From DATACN01 sp038215095 (GTDB lineage: Bacteria > Actinomycetota > Thermoleophilia > Solirubrobacterales > Thermoleophilaceae): a DNA stretch of 54,965 bases. The DNA lies in contig JBBQRG010000008.1 of assembly GCA_038215095.1 (NCBI GenBank), positions 1 through 54,965 on the forward strand, in the 5' to 3' direction. Below, piece by piece: positions 43,027 to 51,336 of the stretch. The stretch's first letter is position 1; the number at the start of each line of letters is the position of its first letter. Position numbers and translations under genes: made by a program. Under the pieces are notes generated by a model, which did not search any database, was not told the DNA's origin, and saw only the letters and a program-made list of their open reading frames with translations.

Positions 43027-43430
43027 GGCGGCTCGGGCACGCCGGCCGCTTCGAGCGCCTGCGCGCGGTTGAAGAACATCTCCATGCGCGCGAGCTTGCC
43101 GTCGCGCATCGTGTTCACGAACGCGACGGTGATGTCCATCTCGATCCCGCTGTGGGCGCCTCGCCCGCGCTGGCGCGTCACCGCGACGAGGGTCGTGTCG
43201 CTCACGTCGATCACCTCGAGCAGCTCGAACCGGAAGTCCTCCCACTGCGAGGGCCAGTCCTCGAACGCCGCGGCGATCCCCGCATGGCCCTCGTAGCTCT
43301 TCGCGTCGGGAACCTCCGGAGGCTGCACGATCACCACGTCGGCATGGCTGCCCTCGCGCATCGCCTCGACGTCTCCCCGCTGGAAGGCGTCGAAGCCCAG
43401 CTCGACCAGCTCAACGTTCTCCTGCGACAT
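43023..43430 (-). CDS. SnoaL/NTF2-like protein
   Basis: 135 residues. It opens with 'MSQENVELVELGFDAFQRGD', the very common start of small actinobacterial SnoaL-like proteins. 'SYEGHAGIAAAFEDWPSQWE' and the strand pair 'DISVAF'-like 'MDITVAFVNTMRDGKLARME' complete the fold. The role is unknown. It is convergent with the acyltransferase, with a 4-bp overlap. Confidence 0.87.
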   Translation of the reverse strand: MSQENVELVELGFDAFQRGDVEAMREGSHADVVIVQPPEVPDAKSYEGHAGIAAAFEDWPSQWEDFRFELLEVIDVSDTTLVAVTRQRGRGAHSGIEMDITVAFVNTMRDGKLARMEMFFNRAQALEAAGVPEPP

Positions 43431-43465
43431 CGGCTGCCCAGTATCCCGGGCGTGAAGTCTGAGGT

Positions 43466-44515
43466 CTAGGCGAGGGCCAGCACGCGCTCGTCCGGCGCCC
43501 GGCAGACCCGGTCGCGGCCGCAGCGCTTGGCGTCGTAGAGGCCCGCGTCGGCTTGCCCGAAGACGGCGTCGTAGTCGAAGGCGTCGCCGCGCTCTGAGGC
43601 GGCCACGCCGAAGCTCATCGTCACGTTCTGCCCCCCGCCCACCGTGTCGGCCGCAACGGCTTGGCGAAGCTGCTCGGCCATGAGCTCTGTCTGCTCGATC
43701 TCGGCTCCCGGGATCAGCACCAGGAACTCCTCGCCGCCGATGCGGTAGATCAGGTCGAACGCGCGCAGCTCCTTGCGCAGCAGGTACGCCACGTCCTTCA
43801 GGACGGAGTCACCCACGGCGTGGCCGCACGAGTCGTTGATCTGCTTGAAGTGGTCGAGGTCCCCGAGCGCGATGCCGATCGGCTCGCCGGTGACCCGGGC
43901 CTGCTCGGACAGCTCGGCCGCGCGGGAGGTGAGAGCCTTGCGGTTGAGCGTGCTGGTGAGCGGGTCGAGCACAGCCTCGCTGCGGTGGTCGAGGTCCGAG
44001 CGCATGAGCGCCGTGGAGAGCATGGATACGGCCAGCACGAGCGCGGCGGGCGCGATGACCAGCGGCGGGTTGTGGATCACGGCGTTGGCGTCGACGCCGA
44101 ACGCAACGGCGGCGATCAGGCCCAGCGTGATGCCCAGCCCTGCCACGATCCCCCGTCCGGAGAAGCGGGCGGTGAGGGTGACCACCGGGATGGCGAACCA
44201 GGCCATCGTCGGGATCGCCGGGCCGCCGCTGAGGGCGACGCTGGCTCCGAGGATCACCTGCGACGCCGTCCAGGCCGCGAACAGCCCGTACTCGGGCCGC
44301 GGCACGCGGTCCATGCGGTCGTCCGCGATCTTGAACATGACCGCGGCAAGCGCCAGCGGGATGAGCGTCCACCAGCCGAGCCAGGGACCCATCGCGATCA
44401 GTGCCAGCGCGAGCACGCCGAAGGATGCGCGCCGCACCGGCTGAAGGCGCCGGTCCATGTCGAGCATGCGCTCGCGGTCCATCCCGTCGCGGATCAGCCA
44501 CGACTCGTCGGCCAT
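43466..44515 (-). CDS. membrane-anchored diguanylate cyclase
   Basis: 349 residues. Roughly six hydrophobic segments span about 30-180 (for example 'FGVLALALIAMGPWLGWWTL' and 'PLVIAPAALVLAVSMLSTAL'). A GGDEF domain follows at about 185-345: 'DPLTSTLNRKALTSRAAELS', 'GIALGDLDHFKQINDSCGHA', and active site 'RIGGEEFLVL' with an RAFD I-site five residues upstream. It should make c-di-GMP at the membrane with product inhibition. A Shine-Dalgarno-like GGAGGCAG lies just before the ATG. Confidence 0.92.
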   Translation of the reverse strand: MADESWLIRDGMDRERMLDMDRRLQPVRRASFGVLALALIAMGPWLGWWTLIPLALAAVMFKIADDRMDRVPRPEYGLFAAWTASQVILGASVALSGGPAIPTMAWFAIPVVTLTARFSGRGIVAGLGITLGLIAAVAFGVDANAVIHNPPLVIAPAALVLAVSMLSTALMRSDLDHRSEAVLDPLTSTLNRKALTSRAAELSEQARVTGEPIGIALGDLDHFKQINDSCGHAVGDSVLKDVAYLLRKELRAFDLIYRIGGEEFLVLIPGAEIEQTELMAEQLRQAVAADTVGGGQNVTMSFGVAASERGDAFDYDAVFGQADAGLYDAKRCGRDRVCRAPDERVLALA

Positions 44516-44570
44516 CTGCCTCCATCGGCAGCTTCCCGCGTGTTATTTACATTTCGGGCGCGAGGCTGGA

Positions 44571-44778
44571 CTAGCGCTTCTTCGGCGGAGAGATCACGCT
44601 GCCCACCGCGCGCATCAGCGGCTCGGGTGTGTGCTCGGCAATCTTGAGCAGTGCCATGCCGGCCTGGGAGCGCGCGGTCGTAGTGCGCGGCCACCGGCCG
44701 GATCTCCTCCTCGGCGAAGCGGTGCACGCGCGCGACGAGGTCGTGCTGAGCGGGTGTCAGCTCCAGGCTGAAGCTCAT
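44571..44778 (-). pseudogene. acyl-CoA dehydrogenase remnant
   Basis: The ATG at 44778 overlaps the thiolase stop (ATGA). The first 33 codons read 'MSFSLELTPAQHDLVARVHR' and 'FAEEEIRPVAAHYD', a good acyl-CoA dehydrogenase N-terminus. The frame then shifts by one base, and a different frame gives 'SQAGMALLKIAEHTPEPLMR' to a TAG at 44571. Such enzymes have about 380-400 residues, so some 330 are missing. This could be a real internal deletion or an assembly collapse. Confidence 0.7.
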
Positions 44779-46052
44779 CCGCGGCGTTCTACAATCGCGA
44801 CCAGGCCCTGCCCGCCCGCGGCGCAGATCGAGATCAGCCCGCGCCCTGAGCCCTTCTCGGCTAGGGCCTTCGCCAGCGACGCGACGATGCGCCCGCCGGT
44901 GGCTGCGAAGGGGTGGCCGGCGGCGAGCGAGCCGCCGTTCACGTTCAGCTTGTCGCGGTCGATCGAGCCGAGCGGCTCGTCGCGGCCGAGGCGCTCCCGG
45001 CAGAAGGTCGGGTCCTCCCAGGCCTTGAGCGTGGCCAGCACCTGCGCGGCGAAGGCCTCGTGGATCTCGTAGAGGTCGAAGTCCTGCAGCGTGAGGCCGG
45101 CCTTGTCGAGCAGCATCGGCACGGCATAGGCCGGCGCCATCAGCAGGCCCTCGTCGCCGTCGACGTAGTCCACCGCGGTGGCCTGCGAGTGGGTGAGGTG
45201 GGCGAGCACCGGCAGGTTGTGCCGCTCGGCCCACTCGTCGCTCCCGAGCAACACCGTCGAAGCCCCGTCCGACAGCGGCGTGGAGTTGCCCGCGGTCATC
45301 GTCGCGTCGCCCGAGTCCGTCCCGAAGACGGGGTTCAGCTTCGCGAGCTTCTCGACCGTGGTGTCGGGTCGCATGTTCTCGTCGCGCTCGAGCCCGTTGT
45401 GAGGCGTCATCAGGTCCTCGAAGAAGCCGCGCTCGTACGCAGCGGCCAGGTTCTGGTGGCTGGCGGCCGCCAGCTCGTCCTGCTCCTCGCGCGTCAGACC
45501 CCATTCGCGGGCGGTGATCGCCGTGTGCTCGCCCATCGACAGCCCGGTGCGGGGCTCCGCGTTGCGCGGGATCTGGGGCACGATCTGTCCCGGGCGCAGG
45601 TGCCCGAGCAGCTTCAGCCGCTCGCCGGCGCCCTTGGCGGCGTTGAGCCCGATCAGCACCTTTCGCAGCTCGTCGTTGACCTCGATCGGCGCGTCGCTCG
45701 TGGTGTCCACGCCGCCGGCGATGCCGCATTCGATCTGTCCCAGCCGGATCTTGTTGGCCACCAGCACGGCCGTCTCGAGGCCGGTGTCGCAGGCCTGCTG
45801 CACGTCGTAGGCCGGGCTCGCGTGGTCGAGCGCGCTGCCCAGCACGCACTCCCGCGTGAGGTTGAAGTCGCGGCTGTGCTTCAGCACGGCGCCGGCCACC
45901 ACCTCGCCGAGCCGCTCGCGCTGGAGGCCGAACCGCGCGATCAGCCCGTCTAGCGCGGCGGTGAGCATCTCCTGGTTGGAGGCCTCCGCGTACGCCCTGT
46001 TGGAGCGGGCGAAGGGGATGCGGTTGCCGCCGATGATGGCTGCGTCGGGCAT
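44775..46052 (-). CDS. acetyl-CoA C-acyltransferase (FadI/FadA-like thiolase)
   Basis: 425 residues. The acyl-carrying Cys88 is in 'DVQQACDTGLETAV'. His380 lies in 'NGGSLAAGHPFAATGGR' and the second Cys, near 410, in 'LISICAAGGQGLVAIVERRG'. This is the thiolase family that cleaves 3-ketoacyl-CoA in beta-oxidation; the length fits FadI-like enzymes. It is divergent from the FabG4-like reductase, and together with MaoC and FadD nearby forms a fatty-acid module. The next gene downstream is the acyl-CoA dehydrogenase remnant. Confidence 0.92.
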   Translation of the reverse strand: MPDAAIIGGNRIPFARSNRAYAEASNQEMLTAALDGLIARFGLQRERLGEVVAGAVLKHSRDFNLTRECVLGSALDHASPAYDVQQACDTGLETAVLVANKIRLGQIECGIAGGVDTTSDAPIEVNDELRKVLIGLNAAKGAGERLKLLGHLRPGQIVPQIPRNAEPRTGLSMGEHTAITAREWGLTREEQDELAAASHQNLAAAYERGFFEDLMTPHNGLERDENMRPDTTVEKLAKLNPVFGTDSGDATMTAGNSTPLSDGASTVLLGSDEWAERHNLPVLAHLTHSQATAVDYVDGDEGLLMAPAYAVPMLLDKAGLTLQDFDLYEIHEAFAAQVLATLKAWEDPTFCRERLGRDEPLGSIDRDKLNVNGGSLAAGHPFAATGGRIVASLAKALAEKGSGRGLISICAAGGQGLVAIVERRG

Positions 46053-46096
46053 CGAGGGCGCAGGAGTCTAGCCATTTCCTACTGACGGGTAATAAG

Positions 46097-47512
46097 CTGC
46101 CGCGCATCGCCGACCGCTACCAATCGTTCACCCACTCGGGTCCGGGGCGCCTGCTGAGCAAGCAACTCGGCCTGCCCCAGCCACCGCGGCTGCGCCGCTA
46201 CGAGCCGGGGCAGCCGCTGCTGGACGGCCCCGTGATGCTCGGCGCCGCCCCTGGTGGGCGGCTGCTCGAGCCCGCGGCACGCCCGCTGGCGTCCATCGAG
46301 GCCGAGGCTCACGTGCTTGAGCGCGGGCCGGCGCAGACGGCCGCCACCGAGGCTGGCCTCGAGACGCGCGTGTCCACGCCGGACTCGGACGGCGACACGC
46401 GCTTCGCGGCGCTCGTGTTCGACGCCTCGGGCATCGACGGAACGGCCGGGCTGCGCGAGCTCTACGACTTCTTCCACCCGGTCATCCGCAAGGTCGGCCC
46501 GTCCGGGCGCGTGCTCGTGCTGGGCACGCCGCCGGAGCAGGCCACGTCACCCGCTCAGGCCGTGGCGCAGCGCGCGCTCGAGGGCTTCGTGCGCGCCCTG
46601 GGCAAGGAGGTCGGGAACAAGGGCGCGACCGCCAACCTCGTCTACGTGGCGCCGCAGGCCGAGCGCAACTTCGAGTCCACGCTGCGCTTCTTCCTCTCCT
46701 CGAAGTCCGCCTACGTGTCGGGCCAGGTCGTGCGCGTCGGCGCGGGGGAGTCGGGCGCGACGCCGGACTGGGAGCAACCGCTGAGCGACCGGGTGGCGCT
46801 CGTGACCGGCGCCTCGCGCGGCATCGGGGAGTCGATCGCGAAGATGCTCGCGCGGGACGGCGCCCACGTGGTCTGCCTGGACATCCCTGACCAGGGCGAG
46901 GCGCTCGTGAACGTCGCGAACGAGATCGGCGGCTCGACGCTGCAGCTCGACATCAGCGGCGACGACGCGCCGCGCGTGCTCGCCGATCACCTGCGCGAGC
47001 GTCACGGCGGCGTGGACGTGGTGGTGCACAACGCGGGCGTGACGCGCGACAAGACGCTCGGGCGCATGAGCGACGAGCAGTGGGACATGCTGATGGCGAT
47101 CAACCTCGAGGCGCCCGAGCGGATCAGCGACGAGCTGCTTCGCCAGGACGCGCTGCGCAAGGACGGCCGCATCGTCGGGGTCTCGTCGGTGAGCGGCATC
47201 GCGGGCAACCGCGGCCAGTCGAACTACTCCACGAGCAAGGCCGGCGTGATCGGCCTGGTGGAGGCCCTCGCACCCGCGCTGGCGGAACGGCGGGGCACGA
47301 TCAACGCCGTGGCCCCGGGCTTCATCGAGACGCAGATGACCGCGGCCATGCCGCTCGCCACGCGCGAGGGCGGCAGGCGCCTCAGCAGCCTCGTGCAGGG
47401 CGGGCTTCCCGTGGACGTGGCGGAGACGATCGCCTGGTTCGCGAGCCCCGCGTCGGGCGGCGTGAATGGCAACGTGGTGCGCGTCTGCGGCCAGGCGCTG
47501 ATCGGGGCCTGA
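46097..47512 (+). CDS. FabG4-like 3-oxoacyl reductase (SDR)
   Basis: About 471 residues. FabG4-type N-terminal sequence ('DRYQSFTHSGPGRLLSKQLG', then 'LPQPPRLRRYEPGQPLLDG') is in frame before the first ATG at 46232. Coding therefore starts upstream, and the only initiator-like codons are CTG (46097 or 46082). An inactive Rossmann-like domain (about 45-225) precedes the SDR domain: 'RVALVTGASRGIGESIAKML', 'VVVHNAGVTRDKTL', catalytic Ser in 'VGVSSVSGIAGNRGQ' and Tyr/Lys in 'NYSTSKAGVIG'. It matches M. tuberculosis FabG4, a large NADH-dependent ketoacyl-CoA reductase. It is followed 2 bp later by MaoC. Confidence 0.85.
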   Translation: MPRIADRYQSFTHSGPGRLLSKQLGLPQPPRLRRYEPGQPLLDGPVMLGAAPGGRLLEPAARPLASIEAEAHVLERGPAQTAATEAGLETRVSTPDSDGDTRFAALVFDASGIDGTAGLRELYDFFHPVIRKVGPSGRVLVLGTPPEQATSPAQAVAQRALEGFVRALGKEVGNKGATANLVYVAPQAERNFESTLRFFLSSKSAYVSGQVVRVGAGESGATPDWEQPLSDRVALVTGASRGIGESIAKMLARDGAHVVCLDIPDQGEALVNVANEIGGSTLQLDISGDDAPRVLADHLRERHGGVDVVVHNAGVTRDKTLGRMSDEQWDMLMAINLEAPERISDELLRQDALRKDGRIVGVSSVSGIAGNRGQSNYSTSKAGVIGLVEALAPALAERRGTINAVAPGFIETQMTAAMPLATREGGRRLSSLVQGGLPVDVAETIAWFASPASGGVNGNVVRVCGQALIGA

Positions 47513-47514
47513 CC

Positions 47515-48378
47515 GTGGCGGTGCGCGAGCTCGACTCCCCGCCGAGTCTGGCGCTGCTCTACCCCAAGGCAGTGGGCGGGGCGGCGCTGCCGCTGGTGCG
47601 GAAGCTGCCGGGCGTGGGGGCGCCCTCCGGGGAGCTCCCAGACGAGGAGCTCCTGCTGCGCGGCGCCACGATCGATCGCGACCGTCTGGCCGAGTACTGC
47701 CGCGTGGGCACCTTCGAGATCGGTGACGCGCTGCCTCCGACCTATCCGCACCTGCTCGCCTTCCCACTTGCGATGCAGCTGATGACCGACGGCTCGTTCC
47801 CGTTCCCCGTGATAGGGCTCGTGCACATCGAGAACTCGATCGAGCAGCTGCGGCCGATCGGGGTCGACGAGCGACTCGACGTGCGCGTGCGCGCGCAGGA
47901 CCTGCGCGACCACGACAAGGGCCGCCAGTTCGACGTGGTGGCTGAGGCTCAGGCCGCCGGGGAGCCGGTCTGGCGCAGCACCAGCACCTACCTGCGCCGC
48001 GGCGGGGGAGGCGGCTCCTCGAAGGGCGGCGGCGATCGCGAGCAGCCGCCCCCGGCCCAGATGCAGCTGAGGGCGCCCGCCGACATCGGGCGCCGCTACG
48101 CCGCCGTGTCCGGGGACCGCAACCCGATTCACCTGCACCCGCTCAGCGCCCGGCTGTTCGGCATGCCCAGGCCGATCGCCCACGGCATGTGGTTGAAGGC
48201 GCGCTGCCTGGCGCTGCTCGAGCCCCAGCTGCCCGAGGCCTACGAGGTAACCGTGCGCTTCAAGCTCCCGGTGTACCTGCCGGGCAAGCTGAGCTTCGCG
48301 TCGGACGGCGGGCGCTTCTCGCTGCACGACGGCAAGAACGAGAAGCCGCACCTGAGCGGCGCGGTCTCGCCGGCTTAG
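47515..48378 (+). CDS. MaoC-like (R)-specific enoyl-CoA hydratase/dehydratase
   Basis: 287 residues from the GTG at 47515, 2 bp after the reductase stop. There are two hot-dog halves. The C-terminal half carries the hydratase-2 signature 'DIGRRYAAVSGDRNPIHLHP', with the catalytic Asp/His, then 'GMPRPIAHGMWLKARCLA'. The N-terminal half ('PTYPHLLAFPLAMQLMTDGS') is the non-catalytic partner, and a Gly/Ser-rich linker joins the two. It hydrates trans-enoyl-CoA or reverses that step, working with the FabG4-like reductase just as HtdX or HtdY works with FabG4 in mycobacteria. Confidence 0.9.
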   Translation: MAVRELDSPPSLALLYPKAVGGAALPLVRKLPGVGAPSGELPDEELLLRGATIDRDRLAEYCRVGTFEIGDALPPTYPHLLAFPLAMQLMTDGSFPFPVIGLVHIENSIEQLRPIGVDERLDVRVRAQDLRDHDKGRQFDVVAEAQAAGEPVWRSTSTYLRRGGGGGSSKGGGDREQPPPAQMQLRAPADIGRRYAAVSGDRNPIHLHPLSARLFGMPRPIAHGMWLKARCLALLEPQLPEAYEVTVRFKLPVYLPGKLSFASDGGRFSLHDGKNEKPHLSGAVSPA

Positions 48379-48467
48379 CCGCGCTCCTCGCGGACCTTTT
48401 GCCCGTCGACGAACCAGATCCGGCGGCCGTCCGGATAGCTCGCCGCGGTGTTACGCGAGCTCGCCAT
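48375..48467 (-). CDS. 30-codon ORF, possibly a gene remnant
   Basis: It encodes 'MASSRNTAASYPDGRRIWFV' then 'DGQKVREERG', and its stop overlaps the MaoC stop. The sequence looks like real protein ('DGRRIWFVDG') rather than a GC-rich shadow. It may be a piece of a larger lost gene. I do not recognise it. Confidence 0.25.
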   Translation of the reverse strand: MASSRNTAASYPDGRRIWFVDGQKVREERG

Positions 48468-48517
48468 CAAGCTCGGCGAGTATGACTCGCCGCTGGGGGG
48501 TAGAGAGCAAGCGGGGG

Positions 48518-50224
48518 ATGGCAGGCGAGACGATCAAGAGCGCGGCGCAGGCCCTTGCGGGGGCTCTCGGAGGTGCCGTCCAGACCTACGGCAGCACGGT
48601 CGAGACCGTCGCAGGCGAACTGAGGCACCCGGAGCGGCTGGCCATGGCGGGCGAGGTGCTGGTGCGATCCGGAATCGTGCGCCTCGAGCGGCCCGACACC
48701 GCGCTGCAGATCGCCCGCAAGCTGTTCGACTGGAAGCTCACACCGGCCGCGGGCTTCACGGTCTCGGCGCTGCGCTACCCCGATGCAACGGCCATCGTGG
48801 ACGAGCGCGGCAGCCTCACCTTCGACCAGGTCGACAAGCGCACCAACGCGCTGGCCCACGCCTTCGCGTACGAGGGCGTCAGCAGCGAGGACTCGGTGGC
48901 GATCATGTGCCGCGACCACCGCTGGTTCGTAGAGGCCACCGTGGCGCTGTCCAAGCTGGGCGCGACCGCCCTCTACTACAACACCGCGTTCGCTGGGCCC
49001 CAGCTGAAGGAGGTCACCGAGCGCGAGGACCCGGTCGCGGTCGTCTACGACGAGGAGTTCTCGGAGGCGCTCGAGAAGGCCCTCGGCGAACGCAAGCGCT
49101 TCATCGCCTGGGAGGACGAGGGCGAGCATGGCGAGATCACGGTCGAGGAGCTGATCGAGCGCGGCGACGAGTCCGACCTCCCGCCGCCCTCGAAGCCCGG
49201 CAAGATCACGCTGCTCACCTCGGGCAGCACCGGAACCCCGAAGGGCGCGTCCCGCGACCAGCCCGACGCCATCGAGCCGATCGTCGCGCTGCTCTCGCGC
49301 ATCACGCTCCGAGCCGGCGAGCCGACGGTGTTCGCCGCGCCGCTGTTCCATGCCTGGGGCTTCCTCCAGTTCAACCTCGGCCTGATCCTGTCGTCGACCT
49401 TCGTCCTGCGGCGCAAGTTCGACCCCGAGGCGACGCTCGCGGCGATCGAGGAGAACAAGGCTACGGCGCTCGTGGCGGTGCCGATCATGCTCCAGCGCAT
49501 CCTCGAGCTGCACCACGCCACGCGGCGCAAGTACGACGTCGACTCGCTGCGCGTGGTCGCCGCCAGCGGCGGCGCGCTGGGACCCGAGCTCTCCGAGCAG
49601 TGGATGGACGAGTTCGGCGACAACCTCTACAACCTCTACGGCTCGACCGAGGTGGCCTGGGCGGCGATCGCCGACCCCGAGGACCTGCGGGCGGCGCCGG
49701 GAACCAGCGGGCCGCCGCCGCCCGGCACCACGATCAAGGTGCTCGACCAGGAGGACCAGAGCGAGAAGCCGCCCGGCGAGAGCGGCGAGGTGTTCGTGGG
49801 CAACTCGATGCTCTTCGATGGCTACACGAGCGGCGAGAACGAGGAGATGGTCGACGGCCACATGTCGACCGGGGACCTCGGCTACCTCGACGAGGACGGC
49901 CGCCTGTTCATCGAGGGCCGCGCCGACGACATGATCGTGTCGGGCGGCGAGAACGTGTACCCCGAAGAGGTCGAGGAGGCGCTCTCGAAGCACAAGGGCG
50001 TCAAGGACGTCGCGGTGATCGGCGTCGAGGACGACGACTTCGGCGAGCGGCTGAAGGCCTTCGTCGTGAAGAGCGGCAGCGTCAGCCAAAAGGCCCTGAA
50101 GGACCACGTGAAGACGAACCTGGCCGACTACAAGGTTCCTCGCGATATCGAGTTCGTGAAGGAACTGCCGCGCAAGCCGCAGGGCAAGGTCGACAAGCAG
50201 GCGCTGAAGGAAGAGAACGAGTAA
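48518..50224 (+). CDS. long-chain acyl-CoA synthetase (FadD-type)
   Basis: 568 residues from the ATG at 48518 (GGGGG before it; the upstream ATG at 48482 is less likely). ANL superfamily motifs are 'LLTSGSTGTPKGA' (P-loop), 'YGSTEVAWAA', 'STGDLGYLDEDGRLFIEGRA' and the C-terminal Lys in 'LPRKPQGKVDKQ'. 'FAAPLFHAWGFLQFNLGLIL' forms part of the acyl tunnel. It resembles actinobacterial FadD2/FadD12-type ligases. It activates fatty acids to acyl-CoA by way of an acyl-adenylate and fits the adjacent beta-oxidation genes. Confidence 0.92.
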   Translation: MAGETIKSAAQALAGALGGAVQTYGSTVETVAGELRHPERLAMAGEVLVRSGIVRLERPDTALQIARKLFDWKLTPAAGFTVSALRYPDATAIVDERGSLTFDQVDKRTNALAHAFAYEGVSSEDSVAIMCRDHRWFVEATVALSKLGATALYYNTAFAGPQLKEVTEREDPVAVVYDEEFSEALEKALGERKRFIAWEDEGEHGEITVEELIERGDESDLPPPSKPGKITLLTSGSTGTPKGASRDQPDAIEPIVALLSRITLRAGEPTVFAAPLFHAWGFLQFNLGLILSSTFVLRRKFDPEATLAAIEENKATALVAVPIMLQRILELHHATRRKYDVDSLRVVAASGGALGPELSEQWMDEFGDNLYNLYGSTEVAWAAIADPEDLRAAPGTSGPPPPGTTIKVLDQEDQSEKPPGESGEVFVGNSMLFDGYTSGENEEMVDGHMSTGDLGYLDEDGRLFIEGRADDMIVSGGENVYPEEVEEALSKHKGVKDVAVIGVEDDDFGERLKAFVVKSGSVSQKALKDHVKTNLADYKVPRDIEFVKELPRKPQGKVDKQALKEENE

Positions 50225-50308
50225 CGCGTTCCTTAGCGCGCGCCGCTCTCGGCGTGCTGCCCGCGGCCGCCCGTGCCCCCGACGCAACCGGTGGTGGGTC
50301 CGGGTCAG

Positions 50309-51334
50309 CTAGATCCGCGCCTGCTCGATCAGCTCCAGCACCCTTACCCCGTCTTCGGCCGGTGACGGCGGGGGCGCGCCTTCGGTGATCGCGTCCCGCA
50401 GCCGTTGGTAGTAGGTCTGGTAGGTACCTGGATCGGTGCGGATCCGCCGCGTGTCGTTCTCCCTGCCGAGCTCGCCGAAGCGGTCGTCGCGCTCGCGGCC
50501 GTAGCCGGGGTCGCCGGGCCGGAGGCCGTCGGAGAGCTGTGCTTCCTGGGGGTCGAGGCCCCACTTCACGTAGGCCGCCTTCGAGCCGAGCACGCGCAGG
50601 CGCGGGCCCAGCTGGGCGGCCACCGCGCTTGCCCACAGGTGCGAGCGCACGCCGCTCTCGTGCTCGAGTGCGACGAACACGTCGTCGTCGGCCTCCACGC
50701 CCGGCCGCCTCCGGTCCACCTCCGCGTACACGTTCGCCACGGGCCCGAACAGCACCAGCGCCTGGTCGATCAGGTGGCTGCCCAGATCGAACAGCAGGCC
50801 GCCGCCCTCCTCGGCCTCGCCGCGCTCGCGCCACGAGCCGGCCTTGGGCTCGGGGCGCCAGCGCTCGAAGCGGCTCTCGAAGCGGAGCACGTCCCCGAGC
50901 TCGCCTGCCTCGATCAGCCGCCGCACAGTGAGGAAGTCGCCGTCGAAGCGGCGGTTCTGGAACACGGAGACCAGCCGTTCGTGCTCGCGCCCAGCCTCCA
51001 CCAGCCGGCGGCCGTCCGCCGCCGAGGTCGCCAGCGGCTTGTCCACCACCACGTGCAGGCCGGCCTCGAGGGCGGCGAGCCCGAGCGCCAGGTGGCTGCG
51101 GTTCGGCGCGGCGACCACGAAAAGGTCGTGTTCGCCCGCTGCCTCGAAGACCGCCTCGGCGCGGTCGGCCACCTGCGCCCCGGGGTGGTGTGCGCGCACT
51201 TGCTCGGCGCGCTCCGGGTTGCTCGTCACGACCGTGCGCAGCTCCAGGCCGTCGGTCGCGGCGATCAGCGGGGCGTGGAACACGGAGCCGGCCAGGCCGT
51301 AGCCGGCCAGCGCGACTCGCAGCGGCTCCGCCAC
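50309..51334 (-). CDS. Gfo/Idh/MocA-family sugar dehydrogenase (last gene of sugar operon)
   Basis: 341 residues from the GTG at 51334, 2 bp after the xylulokinase stop. The Rossmann domain starts 'LRVALAGYGLAGSVFHAPLI'. 'VVAAPNRSHLALGLAALEAG' and 'HVVVDKPLATSAADGRRL' carry the EKP-type (here DKP) motif, with the substrate Lys. 'GGGLLFDLGSHLIDQALVLF' has the conserved D-x-G-x-H. It oxidises or reduces a sugar with NAD(P). It belongs to a five-gene leftward operon; the substrate is not readable. Confidence 0.88.
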   Translation of the reverse strand: MAEPLRVALAGYGLAGSVFHAPLIAATDGLELRTVVTSNPERAEQVRAHHPGAQVADRAEAVFEAAGEHDLFVVAAPNRSHLALGLAALEAGLHVVVDKPLATSAADGRRLVEAGREHERLVSVFQNRRFDGDFLTVRRLIEAGELGDVLRFESRFERWRPEPKAGSWRERGEAEEGGGLLFDLGSHLIDQALVLFGPVANVYAEVDRRRPGVEADDDVFVALEHESGVRSHLWASAVAAQLGPRLRVLGSKAAYVKWGLDPQEAQLSDGLRPGDPGYGRERDDRFGELGRENDTRRIRTDPGTYQTYYQRLRDAITEGAPPPSPAEDGVRVLELIEQARI

Positions 51335-51336
51335 GG

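Noticed and set aside
44522..44549. Sigma-28-like promoter (TAAA-N16-GCCGATGG) before the membrane GGDEF gene
   Set aside because: The putative -10 lies only about 7 bp from the ATG and overlaps the Shine-Dalgarno GGAGGCAG, so it is probably chance.
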